From Clostridium porci (GTDB lineage Bacteria; Bacillota; Clostridia; Lachnospirales; Lachnospiraceae), in contig NZ_VUMD01000003.1 of NCBI RefSeq assembly GCF_009696375.1, positions 237,641 to 301,640 of the forward strand: a stretch of DNA of 64,000 nucleotides. Reading direction: 5' to 3'. The notes beneath the pieces were generated by a model that had not been told where the DNA came from, did no database searches, and was given only the letters and a program-made list of their open reading frames with translations. Shown here one piece after another: positions 7,968 through 16,660 of the stretch. The position numbers and the translations under genes are program-made. Position 1 is the first letter of the stretch; every line of letters starts with the position of its first letter.

Positions 7968-9317
7968 TTATCCAATTAATGCAATCAGCTCTTTTTGAAG
8001 CTGCTGGAATCTGGCATCTATATCAGTTCCAGAAACCGCACATTCCCTTAAGGCATTGATAATCGCTTTATCCACGTCAAAGCCCCATGAATAATTCATA
8101 TCAATGACTATATGTTCTGCTTCATTTACCTGGGAGCATGCCTTAGCCAGCTTCTTAACAGCCTCATCCCCACTCTTTTCCGCCAGCGAGTTCAGATCCA
8201 GCGTCGTATTGCAGGGATTTGCCTGAACCTCTGTAAAGATTCTTTCCTGAACCTTCTCACTTGTCATATACCTTATAAATTCAAGGGCAAGCTCTGTTTT
8301 CTCATCACTCATGCCATTTGCAACTGCCAGTCCGCCGCCAGCAGACGCTATCGCAATGTTACCAGGATAAATCGCCGGCTCTATGTCTCCCATTAAATTC
8401 TCACTGATTCCGCTGGCATTCCATACGCCATTAAAAAGGACTCCTACTGTTCCGTTTTTATTAAAGTCATCCATCAGGTTTCCATTATCTTCAGTTGTAT
8501 GATCCGAACCATTTGCCTGATCCAGAGCTGCCGTTGTTTTAAATGCCTTTGCAAAAGCATCTGAATTGATGGTAGCTTCCGTTAAATCAGACTCCAGCAT
8601 TTCTTTCCCTTCCTCTGTGGAAGCCATCACTGTATTAAATATGTAGCTGGAGCCCTGGCCTGCAATATATCCATATGACCCATCCTTTAAAGCGCGGATT
8701 TTCTCCATCGCAGCCCCGAAGGAATCCCAATCAGAAAGCGCGTCTGCTGTAACTCCTGCCCGTTCAAACATATTCCTGTTATACCACAGACCTCGGCTTT
8801 CAATCTGATCATGCACAGAATAAATATGTCCATCCTGATTGTTCTGTGTATAATTCAGCCCTATTGCATCCTGCAGCTTATTTTCATCAATATAGGATTT
8901 CAGGTCATATACCAGCCCCTGTTCAACCGCAGCAAGGGGAACTCCTGCTCCGCCGCAGTCCACCAGATCCGGAAAAGAACCTCCGGCTACCTGGGCGCTG
9001 ACAATATCATCACGGTTTTCTACAGCGATTGGTTTAAAAGTTACCTTGTCATCAGCATGCTCTTGCGCAAATTGATCGTAGATGTCCCGCATGACCTTTG
9101 CTGCCGGCCATTCACTCTCATCATGATAATATCCGTGATAGAATTCTAACACGCTATCCTGACTGGATACTGAGGAACTGCCGCCATCCGCACCTGCTAT
9201 CTTCTGTTCGGAGGCTGAAGAGCTGCCAGAATCCGTCTCTACGCTTTTACAGCCTGCAGCCATGACTGCACACATTGCCGAAACCACCAATACGCCTGCT
9301 ACCTTCTTTTTCACCAT
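7968..9317 (-). CDS. Extracellular sugar-binding lipoprotein of an ABC transporter
   Basis: Family-1-type solute-binding protein. The N-terminus MVKKKVAGVLVVSAMCAVMA is a lipoprotein signal whose lipobox ends AAGC, and a Ser-rich linker follows, so it should be lipid-anchored outside the membrane. About 449 residues. The start at 9317 has GGAGGGAAA directly upstream. It is the first gene of the importer operon, downstream of the sensor operon and separated from it by a terminator. Fucosylated oligosaccharides are the likely ligand given the GH29 gene in the operon (inference). Confidence 0.88.
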   Translation of the reverse strand: MVKKKVAGVLVVSAMCAVMAAGCKSVETDSGSSSASEQKIAGADGGSSSVSSQDSVLEFYHGYYHDESEWPAAKVMRDIYDQFAQEHADDKVTFKPIAVENRDDIVSAQVAGGSFPDLVDCGGAGVPLAAVEQGLVYDLKSYIDENKLQDAIGLNYTQNNQDGHIYSVHDQIESRGLWYNRNMFERAGVTADALSDWDSFGAAMEKIRALKDGSYGYIAGQGSSYIFNTVMASTEEGKEMLESDLTEATINSDAFAKAFKTTAALDQANGSDHTTEDNGNLMDDFNKNGTVGVLFNGVWNASGISENLMGDIEPAIYPGNIAIASAGGGLAVANGMSDEKTELALEFIRYMTSEKVQERIFTEVQANPCNTTLDLNSLAEKSGDEAVKKLAKACSQVNEAEHIVIDMNYSWGFDVDKAIINALRECAVSGTDIDARFQQLQKELIALIG

Positions 9318-9487
9318 TTTCCCTCCATGTTTTTGTGCGTTTTTTGTTATCTGCATATAATTTTAACTCATTTTTTATATGTTTTAAATGAACCTAATTT
9401 ACAGATTTTTGTATCATTTTTACTTATCAACAAATTATTTTGTATTTTATTTACTTTAATAGTCACATTTTTTACACATTTTACAAT

Positions 9488-9539
9488 AAAAAAGCACAGC
9501 CTGATATTGGATTGTCCATATATGCCAGACTGCGCTTTT
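9488..9539 (-). terminator. Rho-independent terminator after the sensor operon
   Basis: On the minus strand a 14-base-pair stem, with two G-T pairs, is formed by AAAAGCGCAGTCTG and CAGGCTGTGCTTTT and ends in a T run. It follows the stop codon at 9599 and separates the two-component/binding-protein operon from the ABC operon, which must then have its own promoter in the AT-rich 9320-9480 stretch. Confidence 0.75.
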
Positions 9540-9598
9540 CTCTTTTTTCTAAATGAATCCTGCATATTTATTGTAAATGGTTCTTTCCAGCCCTCTCT

Positions 9599-10861
9599 TT
9601 ACTTCAAATATTCTATAAAATCCTTATACCCTAATTCCCCGGACAGCACTTCCAATATGCGGTCTGAAAATACGGCTTTTTGAGCGCTGGTCCAGAGATT
9701 ATCCGGAACCTCAATCTTCCTCTGAGCATTCAATACCAGCTCTGCCGCCTGATAAAGTCTTGGCTTCTGGTCTTTGTAGCTCTCAAGTGAAAGCTTCGGA
9801 TTCGCCGGAATCTGCTCCGTTTCCTCCAATATACGTGTTTGAACGTCCTCGCTCAGCATGTATTTCAAAAACCGGACTGCCGCTCTCTCCTTCTCTACAT
9901 TTTTGCTGTTTCCAAGCACATAGCCCATACATGCCGATTCACATGACATCTCTTTTCCTGACTCTGTAGGAAGCAATGCGTAGGCTGCATGAATATCATC
10001 TGAAATCATAGGAGCTCCCCATACTCCGTTCACATAAATCGCCAGCTTTCTCTCATTAAAAAGACCCGTTTCATCCCGATAACTGTAGTGCTCATCCTCA
10101 GCGGATGAATAGGCATATATCTCTTTCAGCCGATCAAGCGCGGCCTCCAGCTCCCAATCCTCATGAAACATCCAGTGACTCTGTATCGCCCCTTCGGCAT
10201 CCCCTCCATTATCAGCCAGCATGTGATCTAAAAAATACAGATAGCCTTCTGACGATACCCGAAGGGGCTTTATTCCTGCCTCTTCTTTGACTGACCATCG
10301 CTGCAGGGTTTCGCACATTTCTATAAATTCCTGCCAGGTTTGGGGAATCCGTTCAATTCCTGCCTCCCGGAATATATCCTCATTATACCAATAACCGCCG
10401 CTTAATGACAGTACGTCAGCAATGTTAAAAAGCTCTCCCCGATCCGTGGCCCAGTATTCCAGATTCGCTTCAGCAATGCTGGACTCAAACGCTCCGTCTT
10501 GTTGTACATACGGCATCAGATTCAATGCCATATCATTTTCTACCATAAAATCGTAGGTCTCATTCCTCCCCAGACCACTAAAGGATATAACATCCGGAAT
10601 ATTTCCTACCATAATCATGTCTTCTACTTTACGAAGCATCTTATCCCTGGTTGGTATGGAAATCAGACGAAGCTGTATATCGGGATTTTTTTCCTGAAAG
10701 CTTTCATAAATTTCCCTCATGGCCACATGATCCTCCTCCGTGCCTCCCCATGCATGAATCACTGTAAGCATCACCTGTTCCGGCTGCTTCTTCTGACATC
10801 CGGCAAGGAGGAAGGCCATCAAAATGCCGCCTGCCAGGCCCAGTATCCAGCCTTTACACAT
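9599..10861 (-). CDS. Solute-binding lipoprotein associated with the two-component system
   Basis: 420-residue extracellular binding protein. Its signal sequence ends in a lipobox (FLLAGCQ), and the mature part has the alpha/beta pattern of sugar-binding proteins (NPDIQLRLISIP, VRFLKYMLSEDVQ). The start codon overlaps the last eight bases of the response-regulator gene, with AAGGAAGGAA upstream, so translation is probably coupled. It has no permeases of its own. Being encoded with the sensor suggests it delivers ligand to the histidine kinase, or doubles as a second binding protein for the downstream importer. Confidence 0.82.
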   Translation of the reverse strand: MCKGWILGLAGGILMAFLLAGCQKKQPEQVMLTVIHAWGGTEEDHVAMREIYESFQEKNPDIQLRLISIPTRDKMLRKVEDMIMVGNIPDVISFSGLGRNETYDFMVENDMALNLMPYVQQDGAFESSIAEANLEYWATDRGELFNIADVLSLSGGYWYNEDIFREAGIERIPQTWQEFIEMCETLQRWSVKEEAGIKPLRVSSEGYLYFLDHMLADNGGDAEGAIQSHWMFHEDWELEAALDRLKEIYAYSSAEDEHYSYRDETGLFNERKLAIYVNGVWGAPMISDDIHAAYALLPTESGKEMSCESACMGYVLGNSKNVEKERAAVRFLKYMLSEDVQTRILEETEQIPANPKLSLESYKDQKPRLYQAAELVLNAQRKIEVPDNLWTSAQKAVFSDRILEVLSGELGYKDFIEYLK

Positions 10862-11600
10862 TTCCTTCCTTCTTTCTGTATTCTTTTGGTGAAATCCCAA
10901 CCTGTCTTTTAAAAACTCTGGAAAAATAACCCGCATCTTCAAAGCCCACTGCCTCAGAAATTTCATAGGTTTTCATATCCGTATGCAGCAAATATTCCTT
11001 CGCTGCCTCAATTCTTTTACACAGAATCGCGTCAAACAGATTAACCCCTGATTTACTTTTATAAAGCCTGCTCAGATAGCTTCTGTTTGCATGCAGGCTT
11101 TCCGCAATTTCATCCAGCGAAATTCTTTGCCGGAAATTCTGTTCTATATACTGCTCCATCTGCAAATATAATCCTCTCCCCCCCTCTTCCTTCCCCGCCT
11201 TATCCTCTTCCATTTCCCGGCGAAACCGCTCCAGCTCCCGAATCGCTTTTTCCACAGCCTTTGGCAATTCCTCCAGCACCGAAACCTTAAGCACATATTC
11301 GCATGCGCTGTATTTAATAGCCTTTTTCGCATATTCAAAGGCTGAATATGCGCTCAGTAGAATCACCTGTGTTTCCGGACAGGTCTCATACACATACCTG
11401 CATACCTCCAGGCCATCCAACACAGGCATCTGGATATCTGTAACAATAATATCTGGATGCTCCTCCTCCATATGATCAATCAGCTCCTGACCGTTCGTCG
11501 ATATGGAGGCTAACACACAGTTCATTTTCTCCCAGGAAATCATCTTTTGCAGGGCTTCCCTTATGTATGCTTCATCATCCGCAGCCATTACCTTCCACAT
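10854..11600 (-). CDS. AraC-type response regulator (YesN-like)
   Basis: About 248 residues. An N-terminal receiver domain carries the phospho-acceptor Asp (about D55, in DIIVTDIQMPVLDG), the acidic pair ADDE and a conserved Lys (VLKVS). The C-terminal two-HTH AraC domain includes LDEIAESLHANRSYLSRLYK and AVGFEDAGYFSRVFKRQVG. The ATG at 11600, behind GAGGAG, overlaps the kinase 3' end by 26 bases. It should activate the ABC/fucosidase operon downstream. Confidence 0.9.
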   Translation of the reverse strand: MWKVMAADDEAYIREALQKMISWEKMNCVLASISTNGQELIDHMEEEHPDIIVTDIQMPVLDGLEVCRYVYETCPETQVILLSAYSAFEYAKKAIKYSACEYVLKVSVLEELPKAVEKAIRELERFRREMEEDKAGKEEGGRGLYLQMEQYIEQNFRQRISLDEIAESLHANRSYLSRLYKSKSGVNLFDAILCKRIEAAKEYLLHTDMKTYEISEAVGFEDAGYFSRVFKRQVGISPKEYRKKEGNV

Positions 11601-13392
11601 ATTCCCCACTCCTCTCAGCCAGAAGGACAATCTCAATTTTGGTTCCCTTGCCTTTTCCTCCGCTGATCTTAAATTCATGCTCATCTCCATACAAAATTTG
11701 GAGCAGACGCTTCGTATTTTCCAAACCTGTATGTGTATGCTCCTGCTTCTCAATCCAGCCCTTTCCATCTGTATCAGCCGCTATTATTTTTTCTGCATCA
11801 AAGCCAACTCCATCATCCTCAACACAGATATGCAGCCTGTCCTTTCGGCTTTTCTCCTTATGCTCCTCCTCCTTTTGTGTTATTTCCCTGCTCTCATATA
11901 AGCGAACTTTAATTACTCCATGCCCACGTTTCGGCTCCAGACCGTGGGAAACTGCATTCTCCACAAGAGGCTCAATCAAAAGCCTTGGAATCAAATCCTC
12001 ATTAATAGCCTCATCCTCCAGAACAATCTCATAGGAAATTTTATCCCGAAAACGGCTGCTCTGCAAATACAGGTAAAACCGCACAATCTCTAATTCCTCA
12101 GAAACCTTAATTTTTATTTCCTTCTCCCGGAATATCTTTCCCTGAACCAGCTTTGAAAAGGCCTGCAGGCCTTCATATACCTCCTCATTACCTGCCATTT
12201 TTGCCTGAATACCCAGCATTGCCAGAATATTAAACTGAAAATGCGGATTAATCTGTGCCTGCAGGTATTTCACCTGGGACTGTGTCGCCAAAATCTGCTT
12301 TTCATACACCTGCGTAATCAGATACTTGATTCGATCCGCCATTTCATTAAACACAATACCGATCTCGTGGAACTCCTGTATGGAGGCATTTTCCATACGC
12401 ACATCAAGATCCGGACGGCCGAAAGCCCTGATACTTTCAATCATCCTTGTAATTGGCCTGGTAAATTGATAGCTCGCCCCAAAGGCCGCAAAGCCTGTGG
12501 CCACCAGAGCCAAAAGCAATCCGCTCCCCATAATCAGCATCGTCGGTGTTAACATAAAAAAAATATTTTCCTGCCCCACCGTTATTACTGATCGGATGCC
12601 AAATCCGCTTATATCGGCACAGCCTATTACGGCTTCCCCGTCAATTCGTCTCTTACCCTGCCAACCATTCTCCGAAGTTTTCAATTTTTCTATATAGCTT
12701 TGCTCTCCAAAAAAGTCAATTATCTGTCCATCAGACGACAGGACAGCCCAACTGCCCTTTTTATACACAGTCACCTCTGACAAAACTATTCCAACCGCGT
12801 CTCTGCTGATTTCCGCAATACAGATCCCCCTTTCCTCCATATCATCACCATAAATTCGAAAGCAAAGATTCATGCTCTTCTCATCCACCGTGCTCTGGTA
12901 CTGCCTGCTACTCTTCTTAAACTGCCGCTGCAGCCTGGCATATCGTTCCTCCTGCAGCTTCTCCAGGGCTACTGTAGAAGCATAATAATGCTCATACACA
13001 CAGTCATCCCGGTTATTAAACAGATACACGCTGGTAACAAAGGGAATATATCGTTCAATGGTGTTGCGATCTGAAAACAGCTCCATACTGTAAGACAACT
13101 GCGCTTCCGCTATCGACCGTTCAAAAACTTCTCCTGAAAAGAAATCCTCCAGCATAGCATTATGCCGGATCGACACAGCTCCGTCCTCAATAAACTGCAT
13201 ATGGGACTGGAATTGCTGGCTTACATTCGTCAGAACATACTCAATATTCTTTTGGGTCTTTTTATAAAAAAAAGAGAAAAATACACAGAGTATTACCGCA
13301 CAGACCAATAGCATCATACAGACAGATATGAGCATTGTACGTATTGTTATCTCTGTCCTCAAGGTTCTCTTTTTTTCTCTCTTTTTTATCAT
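11575..13392 (-). CDS. Sensor histidine kinase (YesM-like)
   Basis: 605-residue membrane kinase. TM helix 1 spans about 17-42, an extracellular sensing region about 45-275, and TM helix 2 about 278-303. A HAMP-like linker follows, then the His_kinase box with H384 in QINPHFQFNIL. The usual box is NPHFLYNTL, so Leu-Tyr and Thr are changed. The N box (EPLVENAVSHGLE) and G box (EDDGVGFD) are intact. It is first in an operon with the response regulator and a binding lipoprotein, a common layout for sensing extracellular sugars. Confidence 0.9.
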   Translation of the reverse strand: MIKKREKKRTLRTEITIRTMLISVCMMLLVCAVILCVFFSFFYKKTQKNIEYVLTNVSQQFQSHMQFIEDGAVSIRHNAMLEDFFSGEVFERSIAEAQLSYSMELFSDRNTIERYIPFVTSVYLFNNRDDCVYEHYYASTVALEKLQEERYARLQRQFKKSSRQYQSTVDEKSMNLCFRIYGDDMEERGICIAEISRDAVGIVLSEVTVYKKGSWAVLSSDGQIIDFFGEQSYIEKLKTSENGWQGKRRIDGEAVIGCADISGFGIRSVITVGQENIFFMLTPTMLIMGSGLLLALVATGFAAFGASYQFTRPITRMIESIRAFGRPDLDVRMENASIQEFHEIGIVFNEMADRIKYLITQVYEKQILATQSQVKYLQAQINPHFQFNILAMLGIQAKMAGNEEVYEGLQAFSKLVQGKIFREKEIKIKVSEELEIVRFYLYLQSSRFRDKISYEIVLEDEAINEDLIPRLLIEPLVENAVSHGLEPKRGHGVIKVRLYESREITQKEEEHKEKSRKDRLHICVEDDGVGFDAEKIIAADTDGKGWIEKQEHTHTGLENTKRLLQILYGDEHEFKISGGKGKGTKIEIVLLAERSGEYVEGNGCG

Positions 13393-13724
13393 AGCTTATA
13401 TATTCCAGTTTCATTTAGTAAAAAATAATTGTGTTTACGCACATGCGCCAGATACCGTGTACTATTTTACCATATTTTTCAATAATAGACAGCAGGATTT
13501 TTAAAAATTTTACAACGTGATAGTCCTATTACCGTGCAACTTTTCTGGCAATCAATGTATCAACAGCCTCTCTGCTCGTCCGTCAATTCTAATTCATCCA
13601 CTGCTTTCAATGCCTGCTTCTCTTCTTCCGGCCCGAACCATAAAAATATAGTCTGTTACCCCTCTTATAGTTGCATGCTTGAATATTCGGATAGGTTATA
13701 ATAAAAAACGAGCTCCTTTACTTT
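13393..13724. other. Intergenic stretch between sensor operon and AT-rich cassette
   Basis: It holds the probable promoter region of the kinase operon. At 13555-13640 on the minus strand there is a short coding-like piece ending in a stop (EEEKQALKAVDELELTDEQ), likely the tail of a lost protein that I do not recognise. Base composition becomes AT-rich from here, marking the left edge of the imported AraC/ABC cassette. Confidence 0.35.
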
Positions 13725-14669
13725 TTATAAATCCTTTCTCATTTGACTCGGAGTGACACCATAAATCTCTTTAAAAGCCTTTTGAAAATATCCATCGCCA
13801 TAATATCCTACCGTTTTTGCTATCTCTACAATAGATAATTCATCATCATAGAGTAATTCGAGTGCTTTCGTCATTCTACATTTTTTTGTGTATTCATTTA
13901 TAGTTGTATTAAATGATTCCTTAAAACCTGTTACCAGCTTTTGTTGATTGATGGCAAATCTTTTAGTAAGTTCAGCAATTGTAAATCTGTCTGCAAAATT
14001 TATTTCTATGAACGATTTAACATCATTTAAAATAGATTTGTCCTTAGAAGAAAGGTAAACAGTAGTTTTAAGTTTTTCTTTATAAATATAGTCATAAAGA
14101 AGTGAAAAAACCTCTAATGATTTGCCTTGAATATAAAGCTTTAGGGCATTTCCTTCCAAAGTACATTCTTTCATACTACTGCAAATTGCTGTTATTTTAG
14201 GAATAGAAACAGGTTTAGGATTAAGAACGATCGCTGCTCTCTCAAAAAAATCTTCTTCTAATTTTATAGGGAGGGAAGAAAAAAACGTTTCTCTAAAAGC
14301 AAAACCAATATTCAGAAGCCTTACATTAGGCTCAATTCTCTTATAACCGTAGAAAGTAGTAGCGTTTACATAAGCGTTGAGTCCATATTCAAATTCGCAC
14401 ATAGTGTCTTTTTTTTGATAATAGGACGCTATTCCTGTGTAATATTGTCCTACTTCAATCATTCTCTCATCTATATATTCTTTGATAATAAAAGGCTGAG
14501 AGAGTGTGCAATCTGAAATAATTACCATAGATGTTAGAGGCTCCCCTAAGACAGAAAAACCTCCGCTACCTTTTTCATTTTTTAAAATATAGTCATTTCT
14601 CCCTTCTTTTGAATGCTTAACAAAGCCCCAATTTTCAAAGTCCTTCCAATAAGCTTCTATAGTTCTCAT
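13725..14669 (-). CDS. AraC-family transcriptional regulator of the ABC pair
   Basis: 314-residue regulator. The N-terminal part is a ligand-sensing region without a clear cupin signature. The C-terminal two-HTH AraC domain includes FTIAELTKRFAINQQKLVTG and IVEIAKTVGYYGDGYFQKAF. The start at 14669 is preceded by AGGTG. It is transcribed away from two half-type ABC exporters, the layout seen for YbtA with YbtP/YbtQ and for similar clostridial cassettes, so it probably controls them from the shared 14670-14866 region. Low GC compared with flanking genes suggests acquisition by transfer. Confidence 0.85.
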   Translation of the reverse strand: MRTIEAYWKDFENWGFVKHSKEGRNDYILKNEKGSGGFSVLGEPLTSMVIISDCTLSQPFIIKEYIDERMIEVGQYYTGIASYYQKKDTMCEFEYGLNAYVNATTFYGYKRIEPNVRLLNIGFAFRETFFSSLPIKLEEDFFERAAIVLNPKPVSIPKITAICSSMKECTLEGNALKLYIQGKSLEVFSLLYDYIYKEKLKTTVYLSSKDKSILNDVKSFIEINFADRFTIAELTKRFAINQQKLVTGFKESFNTTINEYTKKCRMTKALELLYDDELSIVEIAKTVGYYGDGYFQKAFKEIYGVTPSQMRKDL

Positions 14670-14866
14670 ATCAACACCTGCTTTTCTTAAGGTTTTTTCT
14701 TTCCTATTTAAAGAATATAATACTATAAAAGTCTTGAAAATACAAGAAATATCCAATATAACCTTTCTCATTTGAAGAAATAATAGGTTGATAAACACCA
14801 TCAAATACGCTAAAATTAATCAAGTTAGCGCTATCTAAAAATACGGTTGTGAAAGGAGTTGTTTTT

Positions 14867-16660
14867 TTGAATAAAAAATCTAAAGGGATATTTGAGCATA
14901 TCTTTTATGATTCAAATGACGGAAAGGCATTTCTCATACTCAGTTTATGTTTATCCGTCATAGGTATGATATGCAATGTTGTCCCATACGTATCAGTATA
15001 TTTTATCAGTAAACTATTTTTAACATCAGTAGGAGAAACTAAAGAAGCGATTATATTTTGGATTATTATTGCAGGAGCAGCTATTTTTCTCAATTTGATT
15101 TTTAGTTTCCTTGGAGGTTTGGGTTGTCATAAAATAGCTTTTAAGACCTTGTATACCTACAGAATTAAGCTTATGGAGCATTTAGGCAAACTCTCAATAG
15201 GATTTTTCTCAAAAAACACAAGCGGCAGCATTCAAAAAATCATGGATGAAAATATTGAAAAGCTAGAAGGGATTATCGCCCATATGATGCCTGACCTAAT
15301 AGGTTCATCTATTGTATTGCTATTGCTTTTTTTAGGAATCGGTTATCTCAATATAATCATGGCAGTAACAGTCCTTGTGTCAGTTGTTATTGCATTTTTC
15401 TTTCAATATATGATTTTTGGAAGTGAGAAGGCAAAGGGAAGATATGCAAGCTATATGAAGGCTTCAACCAATATTACAAGCAGTTTTTCTGAATATGTAA
15501 AGGGAATGGCGGAAGTAAAGCTATTTGGTAAATCTGGCGGTATGTTAAAGAGTCTGGAAAATTATCTTGATGAAAGCCTTCAGTGGGAAATTATAAACTA
15601 CAAACGGTCAGCATTTTTTATGAGTATGTATAAGAGTGTAGTACTGTCTCTTTTGACTTTTGTAGTTCCGGTAGGAGGTCTGTTGATTATAACAGATCCT
15701 ACAAGCCATACTGTCCTATCCGTTATTATGACCCTTATTATTGCACCGGCATTATATGAGCCGCTTCTAACTTGTGTTGACTATGCTACTCAAATAAACC
15801 TTACTAAAGCAGGTCTTTTTCAAATTGAAACTATTATAAATGAAGCTGCGTTTGTTATAAAGGATAGCTCAGATGAAATTAAGGGAAATAATGTCGTATT
15901 TGATCATGTTTCTTTTTCTTATGAAAGCGAGGCTGATCCACTAAGGAAGATGGCACTTAATCATGTTTCTTTTGTTTGTAAGGAGAAAGAAATGACTGCT
16001 TTAGTAGGCGAATCAGGAAGCGGGAAATCCACTATAGGACAGCTAATTTTACGATTTTGGGATGTAGATGAGGGAAGTATAAGGATTGGAGGCAGAGATA
16101 TACGGTCTATTAAAACAAAAGATTTAATGGAGAAAATTGCGTTTGTTTTTCAAGATACCCATATTTTTTCTGATACGGTAAAAAATAATATCTCAATGAA
16201 TAGAAATGCTACAGATGAAGAAATAATTGAAGCAGCAAAAAAGGCAAGATGCCATGAATTTATAATGAATCTTCCTAATGGTTATAACACGATAATAGGC
16301 AGTGGGAATATAAAACTATCAGGTGGAGAAGCACAGAGAATATCCATAGCAAGGACATTTTTAAAGGACTCTAAAATTGTCATTTTAGATGAAGCTTTAG
16401 CCTACACAGATGCAGAAAATGAAAATCTGATTCAAGAAGCTATCAAAAATCTAGTTGAGGATAAGACCGTTCTTGTTATTGCCCATAGGCTAAGGAGCAT
16501 TATGGATGCAGACAAGATTATTGTTTTAAATGAAGGAAAAATAATAGAAGAAGGAGCTCATAGAGATCTATTAGAAAAAAATGGAGCTTATAAAAGCCTA
16601 TGGGATTTACAGCATGAAGCTGAGAGTTGGGAAATAAAAGCAAGGGGAGGTGAGCTGTAG
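14867..16660 (+). CDS. ABC transporter, fused permease/ATPase (first of a pair)
   Basis: About 597 residues: an N-terminal type-I exporter membrane domain with roughly six helices, then a nucleotide-binding domain. The Walker A is GESGSGKST (about residue 381), the signature LSGGEAQR (about 483) and the Walker B VILDEA. The start is taken as TTG 14867 because AAAGGAG lies eight bases upstream; GTG 14849 is a weaker alternative. It overlaps the second half-transporter gene by one base, so the two very likely form a heterodimer. The substrate (metallophore, peptide or drug) cannot be told from sequence. Confidence 0.88.
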   Translation: MNKKSKGIFEHIFYDSNDGKAFLILSLCLSVIGMICNVVPYVSVYFISKLFLTSVGETKEAIIFWIIIAGAAIFLNLIFSFLGGLGCHKIAFKTLYTYRIKLMEHLGKLSIGFFSKNTSGSIQKIMDENIEKLEGIIAHMMPDLIGSSIVLLLLFLGIGYLNIIMAVTVLVSVVIAFFFQYMIFGSEKAKGRYASYMKASTNITSSFSEYVKGMAEVKLFGKSGGMLKSLENYLDESLQWEIINYKRSAFFMSMYKSVVLSLLTFVVPVGGLLIITDPTSHTVLSVIMTLIIAPALYEPLLTCVDYATQINLTKAGLFQIETIINEAAFVIKDSSDEIKGNNVVFDHVSFSYESEADPLRKMALNHVSFVCKEKEMTALVGESGSGKSTIGQLILRFWDVDEGSIRIGGRDIRSIKTKDLMEKIAFVFQDTHIFSDTVKNNISMNRNATDEEIIEAAKKARCHEFIMNLPNGYNTIIGSGNIKLSGGEAQRISIARTFLKDSKIVILDEALAYTDAENENLIQEAIKNLVEDKTVLVIAHRLRSIMDADKIIVLNEGKIIEEGAHRDLLEKNGAYKSLWDLQHEAESWEIKARGGEL

